A stretch of 64,000 bases of DNA from Dyadobacter beijingensis DSM 21582 (lineage in GTDB: Bacteria > Bacteroidota > Bacteroidia > Cytophagales > Spirosomataceae): positions 868,001 to 932,000 of the forward strand of contig NZ_KB907789.1 of NCBI RefSeq assembly GCF_000382205.1, in the 5' to 3' direction. How positions within the stretch are numbered: the stretch's first letter is position 1; every line of letters begins with the position of its first letter. The notes beneath the pieces are model-generated. The model was not told the origin of the DNA, searched no databases, and saw only the letters and a list, made by a program, of their open reading frames with translations. Positions 56,444-64,000 of this stretch are shown here, piece after piece. The position numbers were made by a program, and so were the translations under genes.

Positions 56444-56974
56444 ATGAACCGTAGAGAAGCTGTTCAAAGAATAACCTTCCTGCTCGGCGGCGCCATTTCG
56501 GCCCCGCTCATGGCCGGCATTAATGGCGAACGCCTGAATTTCGGCCCTTCCCTCGACGTCTCCGACCAGCAGGAGGCACTGCTCGCGGAAGTTGCGGATG
56601 TGATCATCCCGACCACCGGCACACCGGGCGCGAAAGCCGCCGGTGCCGAGAAATTTATCGTACGCGTGATGCGCGACTGCTACCCGGCCGAAGAGCAGAA
56701 AAAGTTTTATGACGGGCTGGCCAAAGTGGATGCATTGGCCAAGGAAACGTACTCCAAGGACTTCACCGCCCTGGACGCCTCCCAGAAAAACGATATTATC
56801 AAAAAGACCACCGTTTCCGACAAACCTTTCTTTCTTCAAATGAAAGGACTGACCGTTACCGGCTACTTCACCTCCGAGATCGGCGCCACGCAGGCACTTG
56901 ATTACCTCCCGATCCCAGGCCGGTTCGAAGGAAGCTGGCCGATGCCCAAAGGACAAAAAAGCTGGGCACTTTAA
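56444..56974 (+). CDS. Gluconate 2-dehydrogenase subunit 3-family protein
   Basis: A 176-residue exported protein. The N-terminus NRREAVQRITFLLGGAIS resembles a twin-arginine (Tat) signal. The mature part LDVSDQQEALLAEVADVIIPTTGTPGAKAAGA is the typical start of the subunit-3 family, and YFTSEIGATQALDYLPIPGRFEG is the typical end. Such small subunits escort a GMC-type dehydrogenase across the membrane folded with FAD. The GMC oxidoreductase gene follows 77 bases downstream. Confidence 0.88.
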   Translation: MNRREAVQRITFLLGGAISAPLMAGINGERLNFGPSLDVSDQQEALLAEVADVIIPTTGTPGAKAAGAEKFIVRVMRDCYPAEEQKKFYDGLAKVDALAKETYSKDFTALDASQKNDIIKKTTVSDKPFFLQMKGLTVTGYFTSEIGATQALDYLPIPGRFEGSWPMPKGQKSWAL

Positions 56975-57051
56975 TCCGGAAACATTTAACAGGAAGCAGG
57001 CAATGCATGGCATCCTGACTACCTCCTGACCATTCTAAACTCTAACAGAAA

Positions 57052-58773
57052 ATGGCGAATCTGAATATTGACGCAAAAAAAGACATCACGTACGATGCCA
57101 TCATCATTGGCTCCGGCGTTTCCGGCGGCTGGGCGGCGAAAGAACTAACCGAAAAAGGCCTGAAAGTGCTCATGCTCGAAAAGGGCAAGAACCTGGAACA
57201 CGTCACAGGCTATGAAAATGCATTGAAAGCTCCCTGGGAGACACAATACAATGGCCGTCTGACGGTCAAACAAAAGGAAACACACCCATTCCTATCGCGC
57301 GACTATCCGTACAACGAAATGACGGAGAAGTACTGGATGAACGACATGGACCAGCCCTACGAAGAAAAGAAACGCTTCGACTGGTTCCGCCCAAATATCG
57401 TGGGGGGGAAATCCATCATGTGGGGACGGCAGTCGTACCGGTGGAGCGACCTCGATTTTGAGGCTAACCTGAAAGACGGCATTGCGGTGGACTGGCCGAT
57501 CCGCTATAAGGATGTGGCACCCTGGTATTCCTATGTGGAAAAACACGTGGGCATTTCCGGCGAGAAACTCGGCCTGCCGCAGTTGCCGGACAGCGACTTC
57601 ATCGCGCCGATGGATATGTACCACGTCGAAAAAGAAGTGCGTAAACGTCTTGAAAAAGAATTTCCCGGCCGTGTCATGACGATCGGGCGGGTAGCTAACC
57701 TTTCGCAGCCGACCAAAATCCAGCTCGACGGAGGCCGCGGACCTTGCCAATACCGCAACCGCTGCTCTTATGGCTGTCCATACGGTGCGTATTTCAGCAC
57801 CCAGTCGTCCACATTGCCGCCGGCGATGAAGACCGGCCGCCTCACGCTCCGCCCCGACTCGGTGGTGCGCGAAATCATTTATGACGGCAAAAAAGCAGGC
57901 GGCCGCGCTACGGGCGTGCGCGTGGTGGACACCGTTACCTTGCAGGAACGCGAGTTCTTTGCCAACATCATCTTCGTGTGCGCGAGCGCATTGGCTACCA
58001 CCGCCTTGCTCCTTAATTCCACCTCCGACCGCTTCCCGAACGGGCTCGGCAACGACTCCGGCGAACTCGGCCATAACCTCATGGACCACCACTTCCGCAC
58101 GGGCGCAAGCGGTACCTGGGAGGGCGACCTCGATAAATACTACTTCGGCCGTCGCGCCAATGGTATATATGTACCCCGTTACCGCAACGTAGGCAACGAC
58201 AAGCGCGATTACCTGCGCGGATTCGGCTACCAGGGCGGCGGCGGTCGCCAGGGATGGCAGCGCAACGTGGCCGAACTCGCATTCGGTGCCGATTTCAAAG
58301 ACGAACTTACCACGCCGGGCAACTGGACGATGGGTTTCGGCGGCTTCGGCGAGACATTGCCGTACCACGAAAACCGGATGTACCTCAACAAGGACAAAAA
58401 GGACAAATTTGGTATCCCGGCCGTCGTGTTCGATGCGGACCTTCGCGAAAACGAGAAGAAAATGCGCAAGGACATGATGAACGACGCCGCCGAAATGCTC
58501 GAACGATCGGGTGTGAAAAACGTCCGTACGTACGACAACGGCTCCTACCTGGGTATGGCGATCCACGAAATGGGTACCGCACGCATGGGCCGCGATCCGA
58601 AAACGTCGGTGGTGAACGGCAACAACCAGCTCCACGCGGTGAAAAACGTATTCGTGACCGATGGTGCTTGTATGACCTCGGCGTCGTGCGTAAACCCGTC
58701 GCTCACCTACATGGCGCTCACGGCACGAGCAGTGGACTTCGCGGTGAAAGAATCGAAAAAGAAAAATATCTGA
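57052..58773 (+). CDS. GMC-family FAD oxidoreductase
   Basis: A 573-residue protein. FAD-binding IIGSGVSGGWAAKELTEKGLKVLMLEKG is spread over residues 16-45. GGKSIMWGRQSYRWS, a cysteine-containing CQYRNRCSYGCPYGAYFS segment (iron-sulphur or structural), LMDHHFRTG, HEMGTARMG and SCVNPSLTYMALTARAVDF follow. It matches the GMC C-terminal domain and its catalytic His/Asn region. It is partnered with the upstream subunit-3 gene and lacks its own signal peptide, consistent with hitch-hiker export. The likely role is periplasmic oxidation of a sugar or sugar acid; the substrate is unknown. Confidence 0.9.
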   Translation: MANLNIDAKKDITYDAIIIGSGVSGGWAAKELTEKGLKVLMLEKGKNLEHVTGYENALKAPWETQYNGRLTVKQKETHPFLSRDYPYNEMTEKYWMNDMDQPYEEKKRFDWFRPNIVGGKSIMWGRQSYRWSDLDFEANLKDGIAVDWPIRYKDVAPWYSYVEKHVGISGEKLGLPQLPDSDFIAPMDMYHVEKEVRKRLEKEFPGRVMTIGRVANLSQPTKIQLDGGRGPCQYRNRCSYGCPYGAYFSTQSSTLPPAMKTGRLTLRPDSVVREIIYDGKKAGGRATGVRVVDTVTLQEREFFANIIFVCASALATTALLLNSTSDRFPNGLGNDSGELGHNLMDHHFRTGASGTWEGDLDKYYFGRRANGIYVPRYRNVGNDKRDYLRGFGYQGGGGRQGWQRNVAELAFGADFKDELTTPGNWTMGFGGFGETLPYHENRMYLNKDKKDKFGIPAVVFDADLRENEKKMRKDMMNDAAEMLERSGVKNVRTYDNGSYLGMAIHEMGTARMGRDPKTSVVNGNNQLHAVKNVFVTDGACMTSASCVNPSLTYMALTARAVDFAVKESKKKNI

Positions 58774-58787
58774 TGGATCTTTGAAGG

Positions 58788-58818
58788 GGCCAGGTCGAAA
58801 AACCTGGCCTTCTTTTTG
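58788..58818 (+). terminator. Intrinsic terminator after the GMC gene
   Basis: An 8-bp stem (ggccaggt/acctggcc) with a CGAAAA loop, followed by ttctttttgg. It lies 14 bases past the stop codon. Confidence 0.85.
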
Positions 58819-58824
58819 GTATAA

Positions 58825-58905
58825 TGCAAAAAGCAAGCTGCAAGATCATGCAGCAACAATTTGCAATATTTTGCAGTTTTTATAAAAATATTGCATTACT
58901 TTGCA
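58825..58905 (+). promoter_or_regulatory. Phased TGCA array upstream of the MFS gene
   Basis: Seven TGCA tetramers occur at 58825, 58839, 58849, 58862, 58872, 58892 and 58902. Several are spaced 10 or 20 bases apart, on one face of the helix. Within it tgcaatatttt (58862-58872) and aaaatattgca (58885-58895) form an exact inverted repeat with 12 bases between. It directly precedes the MFS start and is a likely operator for an unknown regulator. Confidence 0.55.
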
Positions 58906-58923
58906 CGCAATCTAATGGGAATC

Positions 58924-60060
58924 ATGGAAGAAAAAGTGAGAATCAGTGCCGCGAGAAGGGCCACGCTGTTGATATTTCTGGTCTGCGGAATCGGGCTGTC
59001 GAGCTGGGCGCCGATGGTGCCATTTGCCAAAATCAAACTCGGACTCAACGAAGCCGATCTCGGCGTGGTACTGCTCGCATTGGGCGCCGGCGCGATTCTG
59101 ACCATGCCCCTTACCGGCCTGCTGATCAACAAATACGGCAGCCGCACCGTCGCCATTGTTTCGGCGCTTGTGATTGCTTCATTACTTCCATTGCTATTAC
59201 TGGCGGGCACTGCCTATGAGCTGGCGGCCGCGCTTTTCGTTTTCGGCGCGGGTATCGGGTCCATTGACGTGTCCATGAATGCCCAGGCCGTGGTCGTGCA
59301 GGAGCGTTACGGCAGCCACATTATGTCGTCGTTTCACGGCATGTTCAGCGTCGGCGGGCTCATTGGCTCCATCGGGCTGGGGTTCCTGATCAAAGCGGGG
59401 CTGTCGCCGACATACGCCGCGATCGCCATTTCCGCATTGCTCGTTTTCATCACGGTAACGCAGTCGCGGTACCTGCTCCCGCATTCCGAAGAGGCCAAAA
59501 TGGACAGTACCAGCTTTGTACTGCCCAAGGGACCGGTGATATTGCTCGGTATCATGTGCTTCATCCTCTTCCTGGCAGAAGGCTCATTGCTGGATTGGAG
59601 CGCTGTTTTCCTGCAATTTTCGCGCGGGTTCGATCCTTCGTTTTCGGGGCTGGGCTATGCCGCATTCTCCGTGGCGATGGCCATCATGCGCCTCACGGGC
59701 GACGGGCTTATTCACCGCCTGGGTCCCGCCAAAGTGGTGCTTTACGGCACATTGCTGGCAGGTACCGGCTTCCTCGTCGCGGTACTCATCCCATCGTCCA
59801 TTGCCGCATTGGCCGGTTTCATCATGGTAGGACTTGGTGCGGCGAACGTCGTGCCGATCTTCTTTACCGCCGCCGGGCGCATTCCCAACGTCCCGCCGTC
59901 CATCGCATTGTCGGCCGTAACTATTCTCGGTTATTCGGGACAGCTGGCAGGGCCTGCATTGATCGGCGTGATCGCTGAAATGACGTCGCTATCCTGGGCG
60001 CTCGGACTGGTAGGGCTGCTGCTCTTCTTCGTCGCATTCGGCTACAAGCACCGCGATTAG
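58924..60060 (+). CDS. MFS transporter
   Basis: A 378-residue protein with about twelve predicted membrane helices. The MFS loop motif appears as GLLINKYGSRTV, and a conserved SSFHGMFSVGGLIGSIG segment resembles YbjJ-type and sugar-permease relatives. The substrate is not predictable. I prefer the ATG at 58924; an ATG nine bases upstream (58915) is also possible. Its stop overlaps the end of the convergent barrel gene by four bases. The TGCA array upstream suggests dedicated regulation. Confidence 0.85.
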   Translation: MEEKVRISAARRATLLIFLVCGIGLSSWAPMVPFAKIKLGLNEADLGVVLLALGAGAILTMPLTGLLINKYGSRTVAIVSALVIASLLPLLLLAGTAYELAAALFVFGAGIGSIDVSMNAQAVVVQERYGSHIMSSFHGMFSVGGLIGSIGLGFLIKAGLSPTYAAIAISALLVFITVTQSRYLLPHSEEAKMDSTSFVLPKGPVILLGIMCFILFLAEGSLLDWSAVFLQFSRGFDPSFSGLGYAAFSVAMAIMRLTGDGLIHRLGPAKVVLYGTLLAGTGFLVAVLIPSSIAALAGFIMVGLGAANVVPIFFTAAGRIPNVPPSIALSAVTILGYSGQLAGPALIGVIAEMTSLSWALGLVGLLLFFVAFGYKHRD

Positions 60061-61187
60061 AATGCCTCGCCGGTAAAAAGGTAGAATCCCGGCCCTTCTT
60101 TGGTAAAACCGACGTCCAGCCGCAGAAAAATATCTTTTTTGGGAAATAACAAGTACCGCAGCCCCACGCCGCCCGACAGCCTCGCGCGTGCCGGCGTCAG
60201 CGAGCCTATCGTTCGGCCGACCACCGCCGCACCCGCGAAAACCGCCCCGCCGAACCGCTTGCTGAATGAGAACGGCAGCCAGCGGTGCTCTACTTGCGTC
60301 GCGAGCATGTTCTTGTCGCGGTAACGGCCGTAGTAGTAGCCGCGCATGATCATTTCTCCGCCCATCAGCGCCATTTGATTGAATGGAACATCGCCGGTAA
60401 AAAAATTGCCGTACACCTGCCAGGCGAGCACGTTTCGTTTCGTCAGCGGGTGCGAACTGCGGATGTCGAGATTAAACCCCTGGAAATTGTGGTGACTGCC
60501 GACCGACTGGTTGTATTTCAGAAATGCCAGTTCGCCGAAAAATCCTTTCCGGACATTGAGTACGTTATGCCTGTTATCATACACTAATGCAGCCCCGAGG
60601 CCGATATTGCGGGTGCCATCGCTGCCTAGCGGCTCGTCGTACCGGTGGCCCTCGGGTTGTTTGAAATCCGCATTGTACAACTGCTGGTAATCGATTTCCG
60701 GGCCGAAGAAGAAATTGGGTCTGATCCTCCGCAGGACCCTTTGTTTAAAAAGCAGGTAATTCGCGTCGACGAGTGCAGGCTCCTTGTCGGGGGTGCTGTG
60801 GCCGATGCCGTAATACAATAGCGGAAAACGCTGAAAGCGCGTCCTGCCGAGGAAAAACCACTTATCCTTATCACCGTAAATGGCATTGTCGAGCCAGATG
60901 CCGTACTGGCCTTCGAGGGTCACGAAGGTGAATGCGGCCACCTCGCTGAGGCGGTTGAGCGTGTCACCTTTGGCCTGGAACAACAGCAGCGACGAAAGTC
61001 CGAACTCGACGCTCGTTTCGGGCGCGTAGCCCAGCGTGGGGTACACGCGGAAGCTGGATTTTCCTTCGCCCGTCGTATCGGAAATTGTTTTTTGTACAAA
61101 TCGTTTGAACCAGCCGTTCTGCGCACGCACACCCGTGGCACAGGCGGCGATCAGCAGAATGAGTATGTAAATTTTTCCCTTATGCAA
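60057..61187 (-). CDS. BamA/TamA-family outer-membrane protein
   Basis: A 376-residue exported barrel. Hydrophobic signal KGKIYILILLIAACATGVRAQ, then surface-antigen features: FRVYPTLGYAPETSVEFGLSS, FFFGPEIDYQQ, GLGAALVYDNRHNVLNVRKGFFGE, and the conserved ALMGGEMIMRGYYYGRYRDKN, which corresponds to the Omp85 VRGF/Y motif region. It has no POTRA domains, so it is not BamA itself. Start uncertain: no ATG opens the frame. The TTG at 61187 gives the signal peptide; earlier GTG/TTG codons extend to 61289. Confidence 0.75.
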   Translation of the reverse strand: MHKGKIYILILLIAACATGVRAQNGWFKRFVQKTISDTTGEGKSSFRVYPTLGYAPETSVEFGLSSLLLFQAKGDTLNRLSEVAAFTFVTLEGQYGIWLDNAIYGDKDKWFFLGRTRFQRFPLLYYGIGHSTPDKEPALVDANYLLFKQRVLRRIRPNFFFGPEIDYQQLYNADFKQPEGHRYDEPLGSDGTRNIGLGAALVYDNRHNVLNVRKGFFGELAFLKYNQSVGSHHNFQGFNLDIRSSHPLTKRNVLAWQVYGNFFTGDVPFNQMALMGGEMIMRGYYYGRYRDKNMLATQVEHRWLPFSFSKRFGGAVFAGAAVVGRTIGSLTPARARLSGGVGLRYLLFPKKDIFLRLDVGFTKEGPGFYLFTGEAF

Positions 61188-61303
61188 TGCACTTCCCGTT
61201 AAATGATCCTTTTTACTGATAGATACGCATAAAAAAATCAATCCGTGCACGTCAAGTAGATGCACAATGCTATTTCTCTTTTGCACCAAACATCATTCCC
61301 GGC

Positions 61304-63409
61304 ATGAGAAACGGCATTTTACTCCTTTACCTGTTCCTGCAAACAACTTACCTGTCCGCGCAAAACCATACCAACCTGTGGTGGAAAAGAAATAACCTCA
61401 GGGTAATCCAGATGAACCTCCCGGCCTACGAAGCGGCCACCATTAATGCCGATTCCATCGTGACCGACCTCGTGGCCTGCTCGGCAAATACGTTGCTGAT
61501 CAATGCGGGCGGGATCATGGCATTTTACCCTACCAAACTGGATTCCCATTACCGTAACCCCTACCTCAAAGACAACCAGGTACTGGCCGACGTCGTCCGG
61601 AAATGCCACGAAAAGGGCATCAAGGTAATCGTCCGCTTCGATTTCAGCCGGGTCCACGAAAGCATTTTCAAAGCCCACCCCGACTGGTGCTACATTTCGC
61701 CAAAAGGGGAACGCATTATCAATACCGACATGTACGTGGTGTCCATTAATGCACCCTACGTGCAGGAAAAGGCATTCAGCATTATCGAAGAGGTGATCAG
61801 CACCTTCCCCATCGACGGCATTTTCCTCAATATGCCCGGCTACCAGGTCAACAACCCTTATGAAGGCAAATACCACGGCATTGATCAGAACATTTATGAC
61901 AAAAAGCGCTTCGCCGAATTCAGCGGCGGCAAGGCGCTGCCCGTCGAGGAAAACAAAGCCGACCCACTTTTTCAGCAATATCTGGAATTCAAAAAAGCGA
62001 CCGTGGAAGAATGGTCGGAAAAGCTGCATAAGCTCGTCAAATCCAAGAATGAACAGATCGCCATCTGCACCTATTCAGACAAGTTTGTAGACATTATCCG
62101 CCACGAATCGCAGAGCATGACTACCCTGCCCTACTGGCCCTACACAGCCTCGGACAACGTCGGCAATGCCGTCAATTCCTTTCCGGAGCACATTATCAGC
62201 AATGCGAGCATTCAGCAGATTTCATTTCAGTCGCGCTACAATGCCGTGGAGCCGGAGGAGACGCGGATCAGGCTGTATGAAAACATCGCGAACGGCTCGG
62301 GACTGGATATGAGCATGATGGGCGACATGCGCGGCTACGAGGACGAGCGCAGCTTTCCGGTTTTTCAGAAGGTATATGGTTTTCACAAAAAAAACGAGTC
62401 CTATTTCGGCAAGTACCGGTCGGTGGCGAAAATCGCCGTTGTGGCGCCGGGCGCGTGGCCTAATGGCGAGCCGATGCAGGAGTATCGCGGCATTCAGCTG
62501 ATGCTTCGCGAGGCACATATCCCATTCGATATCGTGGAAGATGGCCAGATTGCCCATCTTGCCGGGAAGGTAAAAGGTTACAAGCTCATTATCCTGCCCG
62601 AAATCACCTACCTGAAACCGGAAGCCGTGCGCGTGCTGCAAGAGGCCAGCGCGCAGGGCACGCACCTGATCGCAACCAACCGGACGCTATTCGACAATCC
62701 CGATGCATTAAACCAGCTTTTCGGCGCGAAAATCGAGAAGAAAGACAACGACGGGACCGGCAACTACCTCGTACCGGACGACCGAAGCGTTTTTAAGCGT
62801 TTCAAAGGACAAAATATGCTGTTCTGGAAGTTCAATCTCGGGCTTTACGACCTCTCCGGTGCCGACCGGAAGCTCCTGCCCGTGCTGGCGAAAGGCCGTC
62901 CCGGCCCGCCGGAGATCATCGGCGGCCACGATCGCACGGGGTATTATGCATTGGGTATCAAAAATCATCCGAAGAGTAAAGCGGCATTGTTCCCCGTCAA
63001 CCTCGGCAGGATTTACTACATGCACGGTTACCAGGAGCACAAGAACCTTTTGCTGGATGTGATCGGCCATTTGCTACCCGAGGCGGCACAAACCGTGCAG
63101 ACAAATGCCCCCGCCCGCGTCGAAACGGTATTGAAGGAGTTTACCAAAAACACACCCGAAAATGCGGGCAAAACAGCATCCGACGGCCAGATTCTGCATC
63201 TGATCAACCTGACCGGTTTCAGCGGGAATACCTATTTCGAACCACTGCCCGTACACGATTTGCAATTCAGGATCACGCTGGCGAAAAAACCGCGAAAAGT
63301 ATTTACATTGACGGATCACAAGCCTTTGCACTTCACCTGGAAAGACGGCGCGATCAACGTATCGCTCGCCCGCCTCGCGGAATTTGAAAGCATTGTGATG
63401 GAATGGTAA
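61304..63409 (+). CDS. Exported glycoside-hydrolase-like TIM-barrel protein (GHL6-like)
   Basis: A 701-residue protein with a signal peptide (about 1-20). The TIM-barrel-like part (about 30-370) has LLINAGGIMAFYPTKLDSHYRN, GIKVIVRFDFSRVHE and TFPIDGIFLNMPGYQ, which resemble the hypothetical glycosyl hydrolase 6 type. The middle region (about 385-590), with VAVVAPGAWPNGEPMQEYRGIQ-like text and KLIILPEITYLKPEAVRVLQ, resembles a beta-galactosidase trimerisation (class I glutamine amidotransferase-like) domain. Candidate acidic catalytic residues cannot be assigned by eye. It probably acts on an oligosaccharide in the periplasm. Divergent from the barrel gene. Confidence 0.65.
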   Translation: MRNGILLLYLFLQTTYLSAQNHTNLWWKRNNLRVIQMNLPAYEAATINADSIVTDLVACSANTLLINAGGIMAFYPTKLDSHYRNPYLKDNQVLADVVRKCHEKGIKVIVRFDFSRVHESIFKAHPDWCYISPKGERIINTDMYVVSINAPYVQEKAFSIIEEVISTFPIDGIFLNMPGYQVNNPYEGKYHGIDQNIYDKKRFAEFSGGKALPVEENKADPLFQQYLEFKKATVEEWSEKLHKLVKSKNEQIAICTYSDKFVDIIRHESQSMTTLPYWPYTASDNVGNAVNSFPEHIISNASIQQISFQSRYNAVEPEETRIRLYENIANGSGLDMSMMGDMRGYEDERSFPVFQKVYGFHKKNESYFGKYRSVAKIAVVAPGAWPNGEPMQEYRGIQLMLREAHIPFDIVEDGQIAHLAGKVKGYKLIILPEITYLKPEAVRVLQEASAQGTHLIATNRTLFDNPDALNQLFGAKIEKKDNDGTGNYLVPDDRSVFKRFKGQNMLFWKFNLGLYDLSGADRKLLPVLAKGRPGPPEIIGGHDRTGYYALGIKNHPKSKAALFPVNLGRIYYMHGYQEHKNLLLDVIGHLLPEAAQTVQTNAPARVETVLKEFTKNTPENAGKTASDGQILHLINLTGFSGNTYFEPLPVHDLQFRITLAKKPRKVFTLTDHKPLHFTWKDGAINVSLARLAEFESIVMEW

Positions 63410-63431
63410 ACTAAATCAAACGCTACCCCTT

Positions 63432-63848
63432 ATGAAACCCAGACTCCTGCTGCGCATTTCCGCGCTGTGTATCCTTATTCACTTAATCGGCCATTTTTTC
63501 GGCCATTTCTCGTGGAAAGAAACCCCCGATCCCGTCAAACAGGAGGTGATCCGGCAGATGACCGGCCCGAAATTCGAGTTTATGGGCGTCATGCGGACGA
63601 TGGGCGATTATTTCGAAGGTTATGGCCTCATCCTGTTCGTCGTATATGGTATGTCGATAGCGCTGATCCTTTCCGCTGCGCGGTACTCGGACAGCAACCA
63701 CGACATTGCCCGCAACGTGCTCACGCCGATCGGCATCGGCTACGTCGCCATGGGCGCGATCGAGTTTATCTATTTTTTCCCGTTTGCCGGCTCGATCAGC
63801 CTCGTAGCTGGTTTATTGATCATCATCGCCATTTTCCTGAACGGATAA
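63432..63848 (+). CDS. Small four-helix membrane protein, function unknown
   Basis: A 138-residue protein with about four hydrophobic segments: LLRISALCILIHLIGHFFGHF, YGLILFVVYGMSIALILSA, IGIGYVAMGAIEFIYFF and a C-terminal VAGLLIIIAIFL. His-rich LIHLIGHFFGHFSW could bind a cofactor, but that is speculation. It resembles a small uncharacterised membrane family seen in Leptospira and Bacteroidota (I am unsure of the name). It lies 22 bases downstream of the glycoside-hydrolase-like gene and is probably co-transcribed. Confidence 0.6.
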   Translation: MKPRLLLRISALCILIHLIGHFFGHFSWKETPDPVKQEVIRQMTGPKFEFMGVMRTMGDYFEGYGLILFVVYGMSIALILSAARYSDSNHDIARNVLTPIGIGYVAMGAIEFIYFFPFAGSISLVAGLLIIIAIFLNG

Positions 63849-63849
63849 G

Positions 63850-64000
63850 TTATAGTTTGGGCGGTGCCGGCTTGATGGGGGCGTCGTCCGGATTGGCACC
63901 ACGGGTATTGAGTTTCCTGCCGTAAGTTTTGCCATTGGCCCTCACGTAAAGCATATCATACCCAGTCCCACCGAATGCTATATTCGAAATGCTCCCATTC
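63850..64000 (-). CDS. SMP-30/gluconolactonase-like protein, C-terminal end (5' end outside window)
   Basis: Only the last 49 codons are here: the minus strand reads GSISNIAFGGTGYDMLYVRA, then NGKTYGRKLNTRGANPDD and a Pro-rich end before the TAA at 63852-63850. The N-x-AFGG and LYVRA pattern is the last propeller blade of SMP-30/gluconolactonase proteins. No catalytic residue is within view. It is convergent with the four-helix membrane gene. Confidence 0.6.
   Translation of the reverse strand, partial: NGSISNIAFGGTGYDMLYVRANGKTYGRKLNTRGANPDDAPIKPAPPKL

Noticed and set aside
57292..58836. A 514-codon open frame on the minus strand across the GMC oxidoreductase gene
   Set aside because: It is antisense to a clearly recognisable enzyme, has a composition rich in His/Arg/Val typical of a reverse-strand shadow in a GC-rich gene, and shows no domain.

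Overview
The window looks like a chromosomal segment of a Bacteroidota bacterium of the order Cytophagales, probably close to Dyadobacter or Spirosoma; the genus is my inference. The support is a PorP/SprF-type type IX secretion (T9SS) protein, a secreted protein with a T9SS C-terminal sorting signal, TonB-dependent receptors, BatA-type and CtlX-type genes, and several exact matches to the Bacteroidota -7 promoter element TAnnTTTG. I see about 56 protein genes, one frameshifted pseudogene, around a dozen intrinsic terminators and one good candidate small RNA. I see no rRNA, tRNA, CRISPR array, insertion sequence or prophage. Most of the window is ordinary chromosome rather than a mobile island.

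Layout. 1-7.8 kb: the end of arginine deiminase followed by a citrulline hydrolase (CtlX), a charged lipoprotein, a TonB receptor overlapping hemW, OsmC, and exported proteins of unknown role. 8-12.5 kb: a BatA-like membrane protein, purK-purE and a LysM protein. 12.5-19.3 kb: a large outer-membrane receptor and a 1204-residue hybrid sensor kinase, both on the minus strand. 19.4-24.4 kb: rsmA, mgtE, serine dehydratase, a broken small gene, dtd and a MazG-like pyrophosphohydrolase. 24.5-33.3 kb: 2-oxoglutarate dehydrogenase E2 and E1, PorP/SprF, and a 1076-residue TolB-like/beta-barrel fusion.

33.3-47.3 kb is the metabolically richest part. A minus-strand run carries an FAD oxidoreductase, cmk, an acetyltransferase and lutC-lutB. 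lutA follows after an intervening plus-strand gene. Then come a degenerate phosphatase-fold protein and a deoxyhexose cluster: mutarotase, lactonase, FAH-type hydrolase, SDR dehydrogenase and UxaA-type dehydratase. A divergent AraC regulator overlaps adenine deaminase. Read together, the cluster would oxidise L-fucose or L-rhamnose to pyruvate plus L-lactate, and LutABC would oxidise that lactate. A transporter and one of the two dehydrogenase steps are not visible here.

47.4-64 kb: an ECF sigma factor without an adjacent anti-sigma, rarA, a YfbU-family gene, an intergenic small-RNA candidate, a T9SS cargo protein, a NarL-type response regulator, an aldo-keto reductase, a gluconate-dehydrogenase-subunit-3/GMC oxidoreductase pair, an MFS transporter behind a phased TGCA array, a BamA/TamA-like barrel, a glycoside-hydrolase-like protein, and the end of an SMP-30-like gene.

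I did not find an unmistakable new system. The best leads are the small RNA at 50.4 kb and its shared 13-nt element at 56.2 kb, the tandem minus-strand hairpins near 56.1 kb, the TolB-like/barrel fusion, the apparently dead phosphatase-fold protein, and the coupling of deoxyhexose and lactate metabolism.
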